Below, piece after piece: positions 56,824-64,000 of a stretch of DNA of 64,000 bases; position 1 is the stretch's first letter; the number at the start of each line of letters is the position of its first letter. The position numbers were made by a program, and so were the translations under genes. A model generated the notes under the pieces. That model was not told where the DNA came from, searched no databases, and saw only the letters and a program-made list of their open reading frames with translations. Source of the stretch: Solidesulfovibrio sp. (lineage in GTDB: Bacteria > Desulfobacterota > Desulfovibrionia > Desulfovibrionales > Desulfovibrionaceae). The stretch covers positions 52,944 to 116,943 of the forward strand of contig NZ_JBCFBA010000017.1 in NCBI RefSeq assembly GCF_038562415.1. The letters run 5' to 3'.

Positions 56824-58143
56824 ATGCCGACCGTCGCCGCGCCGCCGTCCAAATCCTTCTCCCACCGGGCCGTCATCGCCGCCGGCCTGGCCAGGGGCAC
56901 CAGCCGCCTCACCGGGCTGCTCGACAGCCACGACATTTCCCGCACCCGCGACTGCCTGCACGCCATGGGCGCGGACTTCCATCCCCAGTCCGACGGCTCG
57001 TGCATCGTCTCGGGCGTGGCCGGCCGGCCCCATGGCGGCGACCTCGAAGCCGGCGAGCCGGTGCTGCTCGACGTCGGCGAGTCCGGCACCACCTGCCGGC
57101 TGCTGGTGGCCGTGGCCGCCGCCGGCCGGGGCGTGTTCGAGATTCGCGGCGAAGGCCGCATGCACGACCGGCCCATCGGCGAACTGGTCAGGGCGCTGTT
57201 TCCCCTGGGCATCGAAGCCCTGTACCTGGCCAAATCCGGCTGCCCGCCCCTGACCGTCATCACCCGGGGCCTTTCCGGCGGCGAAACCGCCATCAGCCTG
57301 GAGGAAAGCTCCCAGTACCTGTCCGGCCTGCTTTTGGCCGCGCCGCTGGCCGCCGCGCCGCTGACCGTCAACGTCTCGGGCAAAAAGACCGTGTCCTGGC
57401 CCTACGTCGCCATCACGCTGTCCACTCTGGCCGATTTCGGCGTGCCCTTCGCCGTGGAGACCTTCGACGGCGCGGCCTGGAAAAAAGCCGACTGGCGGGC
57501 GCTGACCGACGTCGTGCCGGGGGCCACCCGCTTCGTCATGCGCCCGGCCGCCTACATCCCCCGGGAGCACGCCGTGGAAGGCGACTGGTCCAGCGCTTCC
57601 TATTTCCTGGCCGCCGGGGCCGTGGGCCGGGCGCCCGTGACCGTCACCGGCCTGCGCCCCGATTCCCTCCAGGGCGACCGGGCCATCCTGGACATCCTGG
57701 CCGCCATGGGCGCGCGCATCGACGTCTCGCCCGAGGGCGTGACCGTGCTGCCGGGCGTGTTGGCCGGCTGCGACCTGGACATGGGCCGCTGCCCGGACCT
57801 GGTGCCGACCGTGGCCGTGGCCGCCTGCTTCGCCTCGGGCGAAACCACCATCCGCAACGTCGCCCACCTGCGCCTCAAGGAGTCCGACCGCATCGAGGCC
57901 GTGGCCGAAAACTGCACGCAGGCCGGGGCCATCGTCACCACGCTCCCCGACGGCCTGCGCATCAGGCCCCGGCCGCTGCGCACCGACCAGCGCGTGGAAT
58001 TTTCCGCCTTCGGCGACCATCGGCTGGCCATGTCCGCCGCCCTGTTCGAACTGGCCGGCATCGACGTGGTCCTCGACAACCCCGGCTGCGTGGCCAAGTC
58101 GTTCCCGACCTTCTGGGAGAAATGGGCGACGATCGAGAAGTAG
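56824..58143 (+). CDS. aroA: 5-enolpyruvylshikimate-3-phosphate synthase AroA
   Basis: A 439-aa EPSP synthase. PPSKSFSHRAV (residues 7-17), ESGTTCRLLVA and LRLKESDRIEAVAENC are diagnostic. It makes the precursor of chorismate from shikimate 3-phosphate and PEP. There is a 57-base gap after pheA. Confidence 0.96.
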   Translation: MPTVAAPPSKSFSHRAVIAAGLARGTSRLTGLLDSHDISRTRDCLHAMGADFHPQSDGSCIVSGVAGRPHGGDLEAGEPVLLDVGESGTTCRLLVAVAAAGRGVFEIRGEGRMHDRPIGELVRALFPLGIEALYLAKSGCPPLTVITRGLSGGETAISLEESSQYLSGLLLAAPLAAAPLTVNVSGKKTVSWPYVAITLSTLADFGVPFAVETFDGAAWKKADWRALTDVVPGATRFVMRPAAYIPREHAVEGDWSSASYFLAAGAVGRAPVTVTGLRPDSLQGDRAILDILAAMGARIDVSPEGVTVLPGVLAGCDLDMGRCPDLVPTVAVAACFASGETTIRNVAHLRLKESDRIEAVAENCTQAGAIVTTLPDGLRIRPRPLRTDQRVEFSAFGDHRLAMSAALFELAGIDVVLDNPGCVAKSFPTFWEKWATIEK

Positions 58144-58153
58144 AGGCAAGACG

Positions 58154-58221
58154 AGAGAAGAGAAGACTGGGGCGCTGCCCCAGGCCCCGCCGGGGGGCAT
58201 GATGCCCCCCGGACCCCCTCG
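58154..58221. repeat. GC-rich palindromic intergenic repeat, copy 1
   Basis: Core CCGGGGGGCAT-G-ATGCCCCCCGG (58190-58212), preceded by GGGGCGCTGCCCC and followed by ACCCCCTCG. The same unit recurs at 63905-63972 with few differences. It lies between aroA and tyrA and could be a processing or termination hairpin or a REP-like dispersed element. Confidence 0.75.
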
Positions 58222-58259
58222 ACGGGGGGAGGCAAATAAAAACGGTATGAAAGGTTGTT

Positions 58260-59111
58260 ATGCCTGTTACGAACAATACTGCAAACGCCTCGGCCTCCAG
58301 CGACGGTTCGCCCGCGACCGACGAGCCCGCCTTTGCCATCGCCTCCCTTGCGCTGGTCGGGGCGCGGGGAGGCATGGGCAAGCTCATTGCGACAAAAAGC
58401 CGCGAGTCCGGCCTCGACGTGCGCGAGCTCGACCGGCCGCTGACCGAAGACAAGCTGCGCCAGGCCATCACCGGCGCGGACCTGGTGCTCGTCTCCGTAC
58501 CCGTCTACGCCACGGCCGAGGTGGCCGCCCTGGTCGCCCCCCGCATGGACGGCCGGCAAATTCTGGCCGACGTCGGTTCCGTAAAAACCCTGCCCATAAA
58601 CGGCATGACCGCCCATTACGCCGGCCCGGTGGTCGGCACCCATCCCCTGTTCGGCCCGGCCCCCGGCCCGGACGACGCCCTGCGCGTGGCCGTCATGGAC
58701 GGCCGGCCCGGCGCGGACGCCTGGGCGACCGAGGCCGTGGCCGCCTGGTGCGAACGCATCGGATTTACGCCCTTTGCCTCCACCGCCGAGGAGCACGACA
58801 AGGCGGCGGCCTATGTCCAGGGGCTCAATTTCGTGACCACACTCGCCTATCTGGCCGCCCAGGCCGCCGGCGGCGAGGTGCGAAACTACCTGACGCCGTC
58901 GTTCACCCGGCGCCTGAATGCCGCCGAAAAGCTCATCACCAAGGACGCGGCGCTGTTCGCCGCCCTGTTCGAGGCCAATCCGTACAGCCACGAGGCCGTG
59001 CGCAATTTCCGCAGCTTCCTCAATCTCGCCGTGGGCGGCGACGTGGACCTGCTCGTTCGCCGCGCCGAGGCCTGGTGGACCGCCGAGACGGCAAAAAAGG
59101 ACACTCCATGA
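58260..59111 (+). CDS. tyrA: Prephenate dehydrogenase TyrA
   Basis: A 283-aa NAD(P)-dependent enzyme making 4-hydroxyphenylpyruvate for tyrosine. The Rossmann motif is LVGARGGMGKL near residue 33; LVLVSVPVYATAEVA and GTHPLFGP are typical. GAAAGG precedes the ATG. The stop overlaps the trpE start (ATGA). No fused chorismate mutase or ACT domain. Confidence 0.93.
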   Translation: MPVTNNTANASASSDGSPATDEPAFAIASLALVGARGGMGKLIATKSRESGLDVRELDRPLTEDKLRQAITGADLVLVSVPVYATAEVAALVAPRMDGRQILADVGSVKTLPINGMTAHYAGPVVGTHPLFGPAPGPDDALRVAVMDGRPGADAWATEAVAAWCERIGFTPFASTAEEHDKAAAYVQGLNFVTTLAYLAAQAAGGEVRNYLTPSFTRRLNAAEKLITKDAALFAALFEANPYSHEAVRNFRSFLNLAVGGDVDLLVRRAEAWWTAETAKKDTP

Positions 59112-60526
59112 GCGCGATTTCGCTACGGCAGGAAGGGACGTGGCTGCCGGCCGACGTCCAGACGCCCATCAGCCTCTTTCTGGGGCTTGTGGGCGAGAGG
59201 CCCGGCATCCTTCTGGAAAGCGCCGAGGTGGACGGCAGGCTCGGCCGCTACAGCCTCATCGCCTGGGATTTCCGGCTGCGCCTGCGCTTGAAGGACGGCA
59301 AGCTCGACGTCAGCGCCCGCGACGCCCGCCTGACCGGCCTGGAACGCTACACCGGCCAGGGTTTCATGGAGGGCATGCGCGGCCTGCTGGCCGACCTCGA
59401 GGTCTTGCCGCCCGAGGGCTTCGCCGACGTGCCGCCGATCACCCGCTCGCTGGTCGGCTATTTCGGCTACGGCCTGGCCGGCATCTTCGAGCCCAAGCTG
59501 GCCAGGGTGCTGCCGCCCGAGGAGGCCGAATTCTGCCTGGTGCTGCCCGGCCGGGTGGTGCTTTTTGACCACGTCAAGCACCGCTGCCTGCACCTGTCCC
59601 TCGACGAGGGCAAGAAGGCCAAGATCGAGTACGCCAACATCTTCGCGCCCATGGAGCGCCCCGAGATCGGCAAGGTGGTCAACCGCCCCGACGCCGAGGG
59701 CTACATGGACGCCGTGGCCGCCTGCAAGGACATGATCCGGGCCGGCGAGTGCATCCAGACGGTGCTGTCCACCCAGTTCAGCGCGCCCTTTTCCGGCAAC
59801 CCCTTCGTGGTCTACCGCCGGCTGCGCCAGGTCAACCCCTCGCCCTACATGTTCTTCATGCGCCTGCCGCGCGTGACGCTGCTCGGCTCCTCGCCGGAGC
59901 TGCTCATCCGCTGCCGCGACGGGGAGCTGACCACCTGCCCCATCGCCGGCACGCGCCCGCGCGGCCAGAACCCGGAGCACGACGACCGCCTGGCCGAGGA
60001 ACTGCTGGCCGACCCCAAGGAGCGGGCCGAGCACGTCATGCTCGTCGACCTTGGGCGCAACGACCTCGGCCGCATGGCCGGGCCGGGCACGGTCAAGGTG
60101 GAGAAGTTCATGGAGGTGGAGAAGTTCTCCCACGTCATGCACATCGTCTCCTACGTCACGGCCAGGCTGCGGGACGGCCTGGACGCCCTGGACGTGCTGC
60201 AATGCGCCTTCCCGGCCGGCACGCTCTCCGGCGCGCCGAAAGTGCGGGCCATGGAGATGATCGCCGACCTGGAGCAGCGGTTGCCGCGCGGCCCCTACGC
60301 CGGCTGCATCGGCTGGATCGGCCTGGACCACGGCCATGTGAACCTGGACACGGGCATCACCATCCGCAGCCTGTGGATCCGCGACGGCATGGTCGCCTGG
60401 CAGGCCGGGGCGGGCATCGTCTACGATTCCGAGCCGGCCAAGGAATGGATGGAATGCCAGAACAAGGCCCGGGTGATCGCCGAGGTGCTGGCGGCCAAGG
60501 AGGACGGCGATGTTTTTACTTATTGA
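59108..60526 (+). CDS. trpE: Anthranilate synthase component I TrpE
   Basis: A 472-aa enzyme converting chorismate and ammonia to anthranilate. LLESAEVDGRLGRYSLI carries the Trp-feedback region, and PIAGTRPRGQN, VDLGRNDLGRM and GTLSGAPKVRAMEM are catalytic motifs. The ATG overlaps the tyrA stop; the end overlaps trpG by 17 bases, so subunit synthesis is coupled. Confidence 0.97.
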   Translation: MSAISLRQEGTWLPADVQTPISLFLGLVGERPGILLESAEVDGRLGRYSLIAWDFRLRLRLKDGKLDVSARDARLTGLERYTGQGFMEGMRGLLADLEVLPPEGFADVPPITRSLVGYFGYGLAGIFEPKLARVLPPEEAEFCLVLPGRVVLFDHVKHRCLHLSLDEGKKAKIEYANIFAPMERPEIGKVVNRPDAEGYMDAVAACKDMIRAGECIQTVLSTQFSAPFSGNPFVVYRRLRQVNPSPYMFFMRLPRVTLLGSSPELLIRCRDGELTTCPIAGTRPRGQNPEHDDRLAEELLADPKERAEHVMLVDLGRNDLGRMAGPGTVKVEKFMEVEKFSHVMHIVSYVTARLRDGLDALDVLQCAFPAGTLSGAPKVRAMEMIADLEQRLPRGPYAGCIGWIGLDHGHVNLDTGITIRSLWIRDGMVAWQAGAGIVYDSEPAKEWMECQNKARVIAEVLAAKEDGDVFTY

Positions 60527-61088
60527 TAACTTCGATTCCTTCACCTTCAACGTGGTGCAGGCCTTCCAGCAGCTCGGCCGCGACCCGGTGGTGAAGAAAA
60601 ACGACGACCCCGGGATTCTGACGCTGGCCGCCTCGGGCGACCTGGAGATGGTCTGCATCTCGCCCGGCCCGAGCAACCCGGTCAACGCCGGGCTGTGCCT
60701 GCAATTTCTGGAGCGCCTGCCCAAGGAGGTGCCGGTGTTCGGCGTCTGCCTGGGCCATCAGATTCTGGGGCATTTCGCCGGCGCGCCGGTGGTCGTGGCC
60801 GACCGGATCATGCACGGCAAGACCTCGGACGTGTACCACCGCGAGACCGGGCTTTTTACCGGCCTGCCCAACCCCTTCGAGGTCTGCCGCTACCATTCGC
60901 TGCTGGTCCTGGCCGGCAAGGTCCCGGACAAGCTCGAAATCACGGCCTGGACCGAACAGAACGAGGTCATGGGCCTGCGCTACCGCGACCGCCCCTGGGT
61001 TGGCGTGCAGTTCCACCCGGAATCGGTGTTTACACCCGACGGCATGAAGCTGATCGCCAATTTCCCTGACAACATCTTGGAAGGATAG
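60510..61088 (+). CDS. trpG: Anthranilate synthase component II TrpG
   Basis: A 192-aa class I glutamine amidotransferase: nucleophile C80 (FGVCLGHQ) and the C-terminal QFHPES with His and Glu. It supplies ammonia to TrpE. A fused phosphoribosyltransferase is absent; trpD is separate. Confidence 0.96.
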   Translation: MFLLIDNFDSFTFNVVQAFQQLGRDPVVKKNDDPGILTLAASGDLEMVCISPGPSNPVNAGLCLQFLERLPKEVPVFGVCLGHQILGHFAGAPVVVADRIMHGKTSDVYHRETGLFTGLPNPFEVCRYHSLLVLAGKVPDKLEITAWTEQNEVMGLRYRDRPWVGVQFHPESVFTPDGMKLIANFPDNILEG

Positions 61089-61478
61089 ATGCGCGTGAAC
61101 ACCGTCCCCGCCCTGCTCGACAAGGCCAAGGAGAGCCTGCGCGCCGCCCGCCTGCTGGCCTCGGAGGGGCTCTACGACTGCGCCATGGGCCGGGCCTACT
61201 TCATCATGCACTACGTGGCCGAGGCGTTCCTTTTGACCGTCAAGATCGACGTCCACGCCCCCGAGGCCGTGGTGGACGCCTTCGGCCAGCGCTTCGCCTT
61301 CACCAATGTCCTGCCGCCGGTCTTCCACCGCTGGCTCGTCGAGGCCGAGGAACTGCGCAACCGCGCCGACTTCGATACCAGCCTCTGCTTCACCCCCGAA
61401 GCCGTCGCCGAACAGATCGACCGGGCCAGGGCCTTCATGAACATGGCCCGCGAGGAACTGGCCGATTTCCCGCGCTAA
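61089..61478 (+). CDS. HEPN-domain protein inside the trp operon
   Basis: A 129-aa protein of the HEPN (UPF0332-like) type: GRAYFIMHYVAEAFLL (residues 34-49) matches the helical HEPN core and LRNRADFD (89-96) the C-terminal arginine motif. GGAAGGAT precedes the ATG, and it starts directly after the trpG stop, so it is in the operon. HEPN proteins are often RNases paired with a MNT nucleotidyltransferase; no such partner is nearby. Composition matches its neighbours. Confidence 0.85.
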   Translation: MRVNTVPALLDKAKESLRAARLLASEGLYDCAMGRAYFIMHYVAEAFLLTVKIDVHAPEAVVDAFGQRFAFTNVLPPVFHRWLVEAEELRNRADFDTSLCFTPEAVAEQIDRARAFMNMAREELADFPR

Positions 61479-61505
61479 CCGCCCACGCACGAAAGGAGTT
61501 TCACC

Positions 61506-62516
61506 GTGGAAAAACATGTCGAATGCCTGGAACTTCTCGCCATCGGCAAGGACCTGCCCAAGGAACTGGCCACCTTTGCCTTCCGGGCCATGTACACCGG
61601 GGAAATGCCCGCCTCGTGCGTCGGCGCCTTCCTCATGGGCCTTAAGACCAAGGGCGAATGCGCCGTGGAAATCGCCGCCGGCGTGACCACCGCCCTGGAG
61701 GAGGCCCGCCTCGTGCCCGGCCTTTCCGGTGCGCGCATCGACACCTGCGGCACGGGCGGCGACAACACCTGCTCCTTTAACTGCTCCACCGCCGTGGCGC
61801 TTTTCCTCGCCGCCATGGGGCACGACGTGGTCAAGCACGGCAACCGGGCCGTCTCCAGCTCCTGCGGCAGCGCCGACGCCGTCGAGGCCCTGGGCTTCCC
61901 GCTCATCGTCGAGCCCGACCGCGCCGCCGCCGAGCTGGCCAGGCACCATTTCGTCTTTCTCTTCGCCCCCAACTACCACCCGGCCTTCAAGCGCATCGGC
62001 CCCATCCGCAAGGAACTGGGCGTGCGCTCGCTGTTCAATTTGATGGGGCCGCTTTTGAACCCGGCCCGGCCCACCCACCAGCTGCTCGGCGTGCCCACCT
62101 CGCGCCACGTGCGGCTGATGGCCGAAGTCCTGGCGCTGACCGGCCTGCCCTGCGGCGCGGTCATCCACGGCGCCGGCGGCTTCGACGAGCTGACCCCCTT
62201 CGGCCCGGCCACGGTCTGCTGGCTGCGCGACGGCTGGCTCAAAAACGACCGCATCGACCCGCAGAGCCTAGGCATCCCCCCGCACAAGCCGGCCGAGGTC
62301 GTGGTTTCCGGCCGCGACGAGGCCGTGGCCGTGCTGCGCGACGTCCTGGCCGGCCAGGGCAACCAGGCCATGCTGGACATGGTCGCGCTCAACCTCGGCT
62401 GCGCCCTGCACCTGCTCGAAGAGGGGCTTTCCCTCCAACAGGGCGTGGACAAGGCCCGTGACGCCATCGCTTCCGGGGTGGCGGCGAAATTTTTCAAGGA
62501 CACCCTCCATGCTTGA
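61506..62516 (+). CDS. trpD: Anthranilate phosphoribosyltransferase TrpD
   Basis: A 336-aa enzyme adding the phosphoribosyl group to anthranilate. DTCGTGGDNTCSFN (near 79) and KHGNRAVSSSCGSADA are the PRPP-binding signatures. The start is GTG with AAAGGAG upstream. The end overlaps trpC by 8 bases. Confidence 0.96.
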   Translation: MEKHVECLELLAIGKDLPKELATFAFRAMYTGEMPASCVGAFLMGLKTKGECAVEIAAGVTTALEEARLVPGLSGARIDTCGTGGDNTCSFNCSTAVALFLAAMGHDVVKHGNRAVSSSCGSADAVEALGFPLIVEPDRAAAELARHHFVFLFAPNYHPAFKRIGPIRKELGVRSLFNLMGPLLNPARPTHQLLGVPTSRHVRLMAEVLALTGLPCGAVIHGAGGFDELTPFGPATVCWLRDGWLKNDRIDPQSLGIPPHKPAEVVVSGRDEAVAVLRDVLAGQGNQAMLDMVALNLGCALHLLEEGLSLQQGVDKARDAIASGVAAKFFKDTLHA

Positions 62517-63279
62517 GAAATTCCGGGCCGCCCAGGCCCCGGCCATACGCCGCCTCAAGGAACTCGAGGCGGCCGAGAAGCTGCCCCTGCCCTACCCCGG
62601 GCCGCGGCCGCCCTTCTCCGACGCCCTGCTCGCCGCCGCCCCCGGCGCGGTCATCGCCGAGTACAAGCGGGCCTCGCCGTCGGCCGGCGACATCAACCTG
62701 GGCCTGGCCCCCGAAGCGGTCGCGGCCATGTACGCCGCCTCGGGCGCGGCCGCCATCTCGGTGCTCACCGAACAGACCTACTTCAAGGGCTCCCTGGACT
62801 ACCTGGACGCCATGAGCGGCGTGGGCCTGCCCCTGCTGCGCAAGGACTTCCTGCTCCACCCCCTCCAGGTGGCGGAGACCGCCGCCACCAAGGCCTCGGC
62901 CCTGCTGCTCATCGTGCGCATGCTCACCGACGACGAACTGGCCGAGATGCTGCGCCTGACCTACGACGCCGGCCTCGAAGCCGTGGTCGAGGTCTTCGAC
63001 GAGGACGACCTGCGCCGGGCCGAATCGGCCGGGGCGCGCATCATCCAGGTCAACAGCCGCGATCTGGACACGCTGACCACGGACCTCGGCGTGGCCCGAC
63101 GCCTGGCCGCCCGTAAACGTCCCGGCCGCATCTGGATCGCCGCCAGCGGCATCGCCGCGCGCGCCGACGTCCTGGAGATGGCGACGCTCGGCTACGACGC
63201 CGTGCTGGTCGGCACTTCGCTCATGGACGGGGCCGACCCCGGCGCCGCCCTGGCCAGACTGACCGGAAAGGCGGACTGA
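62509..63279 (+). CDS. trpC: Indole-3-glycerol phosphate synthase TrpC
   Basis: A 256-aa TIM-barrel enzyme. AEYKRASPSAGDI (near 50), LLRKDFLLHPLQV and QVNSRDLDTL are the active-site segments, with the catalytic Lys and Glu pattern of the family. The ATG lies inside the end of trpD. Confidence 0.96.
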   Translation: MLEKFRAAQAPAIRRLKELEAAEKLPLPYPGPRPPFSDALLAAAPGAVIAEYKRASPSAGDINLGLAPEAVAAMYAASGAAAISVLTEQTYFKGSLDYLDAMSGVGLPLLRKDFLLHPLQVAETAATKASALLLIVRMLTDDELAEMLRLTYDAGLEAVVEVFDEDDLRRAESAGARIIQVNSRDLDTLTTDLGVARRLAARKRPGRIWIAASGIAARADVLEMATLGYDAVLVGTSLMDGADPGAALARLTGKAD

Positions 63280-63280
63280 C

Positions 63281-63904
63281 ATGGCCGACATACTCGTCAA
63301 AATCTGCGGCATGACCCGCCCCGAGGACGTCGTCGGCTGCACCCAGGCCGGGGCCGACCTGCTCGGGTTCATCTTCGCCGCCAAAAGCCCCCGGCGCGTG
63401 ACCATCGAACAGGCCGCCGCCCTGCCGCGCACGCGAGCCAAGCGGGTGGGCGTCTTCGTCGAGCAGCCCCTGGACGAAGTGCTGGCCATCATGGAGGCGG
63501 CCGAACTGGACTTCGCCCAGCTCCACGCCGGCCAGACCCCCGATTTCTGCCGCGCCGTGGGGGCGCAGCGGGTCATCCGCGCCTTCTGGCCGCAACGACA
63601 CCCGGACATGGCCGCCCTGGCCGCCGAGGTGGCCCGCTTCGCGGGCACGATCGGCTACGCCCTGCTCGACGCCGGCACTTCCGGCGGCGGCCACGGCCTG
63701 TCCCTGCCCTTCGCCCCCCTGGCCGATTTTTCCCCGCCCATGCCCTGGCTCCTGGCCGGCGGCCTCGGCCCCGACAACGTGGCCGAAGCCCTCGCCCAGG
63801 CCAGACCCCACGGCCTGGACCTCAACTCCGGCGTCGAGTCCTCCCCGGGACTCAAGGAGTTGGCAAAAGTCCGGAGGTCCCTTTGGGCCGTGAAGGGTGA
63901 ATAG
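63281..63904 (+). CDS. trpF: Phosphoribosylanthranilate isomerase TrpF
   Basis: A 207-aa isomerase: KICGMTRPEDV with the catalytic Cys at residue 9, and later LLDAGTSGGGHG with the Asp general acid and LLAGGLGPDNV. It follows trpC by one base. trpB and trpA would be expected just beyond the window. Confidence 0.95.
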   Translation: MADILVKICGMTRPEDVVGCTQAGADLLGFIFAAKSPRRVTIEQAAALPRTRAKRVGVFVEQPLDEVLAIMEAAELDFAQLHAGQTPDFCRAVGAQRVIRAFWPQRHPDMAALAAEVARFAGTIGYALLDAGTSGGGHGLSLPFAPLADFSPPMPWLLAGGLGPDNVAEALAQARPHGLDLNSGVESSPGLKELAKVRRSLWAVKGE

Positions 63905-63972
63905 GAGAAGAGGAAGATCGGGGCGCCGCCCCGAACCCCGCCGGGGGGCATGATGCCCCCCGGACCCCCTCG
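63905..63972. repeat. GC-rich palindromic intergenic repeat, copy 2
   Basis: The same 68-base unit as at 58154, including the 11+11 palindrome with single-base centre and the flanking GGGGCG and ACCCCCTCG. It follows the trpF stop. Confidence 0.75.
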
Positions 63973-64000
63973 CCTCCCGGACGCGTTTGCCGCGACGGCG

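Noticed and set aside
55591..58200. Long minus-strand frame opposite pheA and aroA
   Set aside because: Antisense shadow of well-identified enzymes; no domain, no ribosome site.

Overview
This window comes from a sulfate-reducing deltaproteobacterium of the Desulfovibrio type. The evidence is a full aprBA plus qmoABC(D) dissimilatory sulfate-reduction block, an archaeal-style shikimate entry (ADH synthase plus 3-dehydroquinate synthase II) heading an aromatic/tryptophan operon, and very GC-rich core DNA with strong third-position G/C.

There are two domains. Bases 1 to about 24,175 are an accessory island: lower and patchy GC, many small orphan genes, nearly all on the minus strand. It ends at the 3' end of a tRNA-Pro(GGG) gene (24,176-24,252), the usual kind of integration target. 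The left part (1-7,835) is a BREX phage-defence operon read leftwards: a small HTH gene, then brxE-brxA-brxB-brxC-pglX, with pglX cut by the window edge. This order is that of the rare type 6 BREX; pglZ, brxD and brxHI would lie outside. Next come a tyrosine integrase, an AlpA/excisionase-like gene, a second short tyrosine recombinase, several small unknown genes, a 1034-aa PrimPol/DUF927 primase-helicase-like protein, a Gp37/Gp68-type phage protein, HTH genes and an HU/IHF-like protein. A 37-codon hydrophobic, lysine-rich peptide gene (13,182-13,295) with its own SD and terminator looks like a membrane-active type I toxin of the TisB style.

Bases 24,253-63,972 are core chromosome. 24.7-42 kb holds a GNAT, MqnE (futalosine menaquinone pathway), a secreted protein, a Cys-rich peptide next to an Lgt-like membrane enzyme, an NMT1-like binding protein followed by a SpoIIE phosphatase sensor, a MucR regulator, two coupled response regulators (HDOD and degenerate HD-GYP), a secreted papain-like protease, a FAD oxidoreductase, a diguanylate cyclase, a STAS protein, a methyltransferase, a DUF482 protein and two cyclic-nucleotide-fold regulators. 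42.1-50.3 kb holds qmoD-C-B-A and aprA-B on the minus strand as two terminator-separated units; the aprBA promoter carries a Rex-like dyad.

50.8-63.9 kb, plus strand: metE behind a cobalamin riboswitch with its own terminator, then a long aromatic operon: ADH synthase, DHQ synthase II, pheA, aroA, tyrA, trpE, trpG, a HEPN-domain gene, trpD, trpC, trpF. The operon is headed by a 29-codon leader peptide containing seven consecutive aromatic codons (Phe-Tyr-Phe-Trp-Phe-Trp-Phe), followed by a strong intrinsic terminator. It therefore appears to be controlled by attenuation that senses all three aromatic amino acids at once. This leader, the HEPN gene inside the trp operon and the small hydrophobic peptide gene are the observations most worth following.
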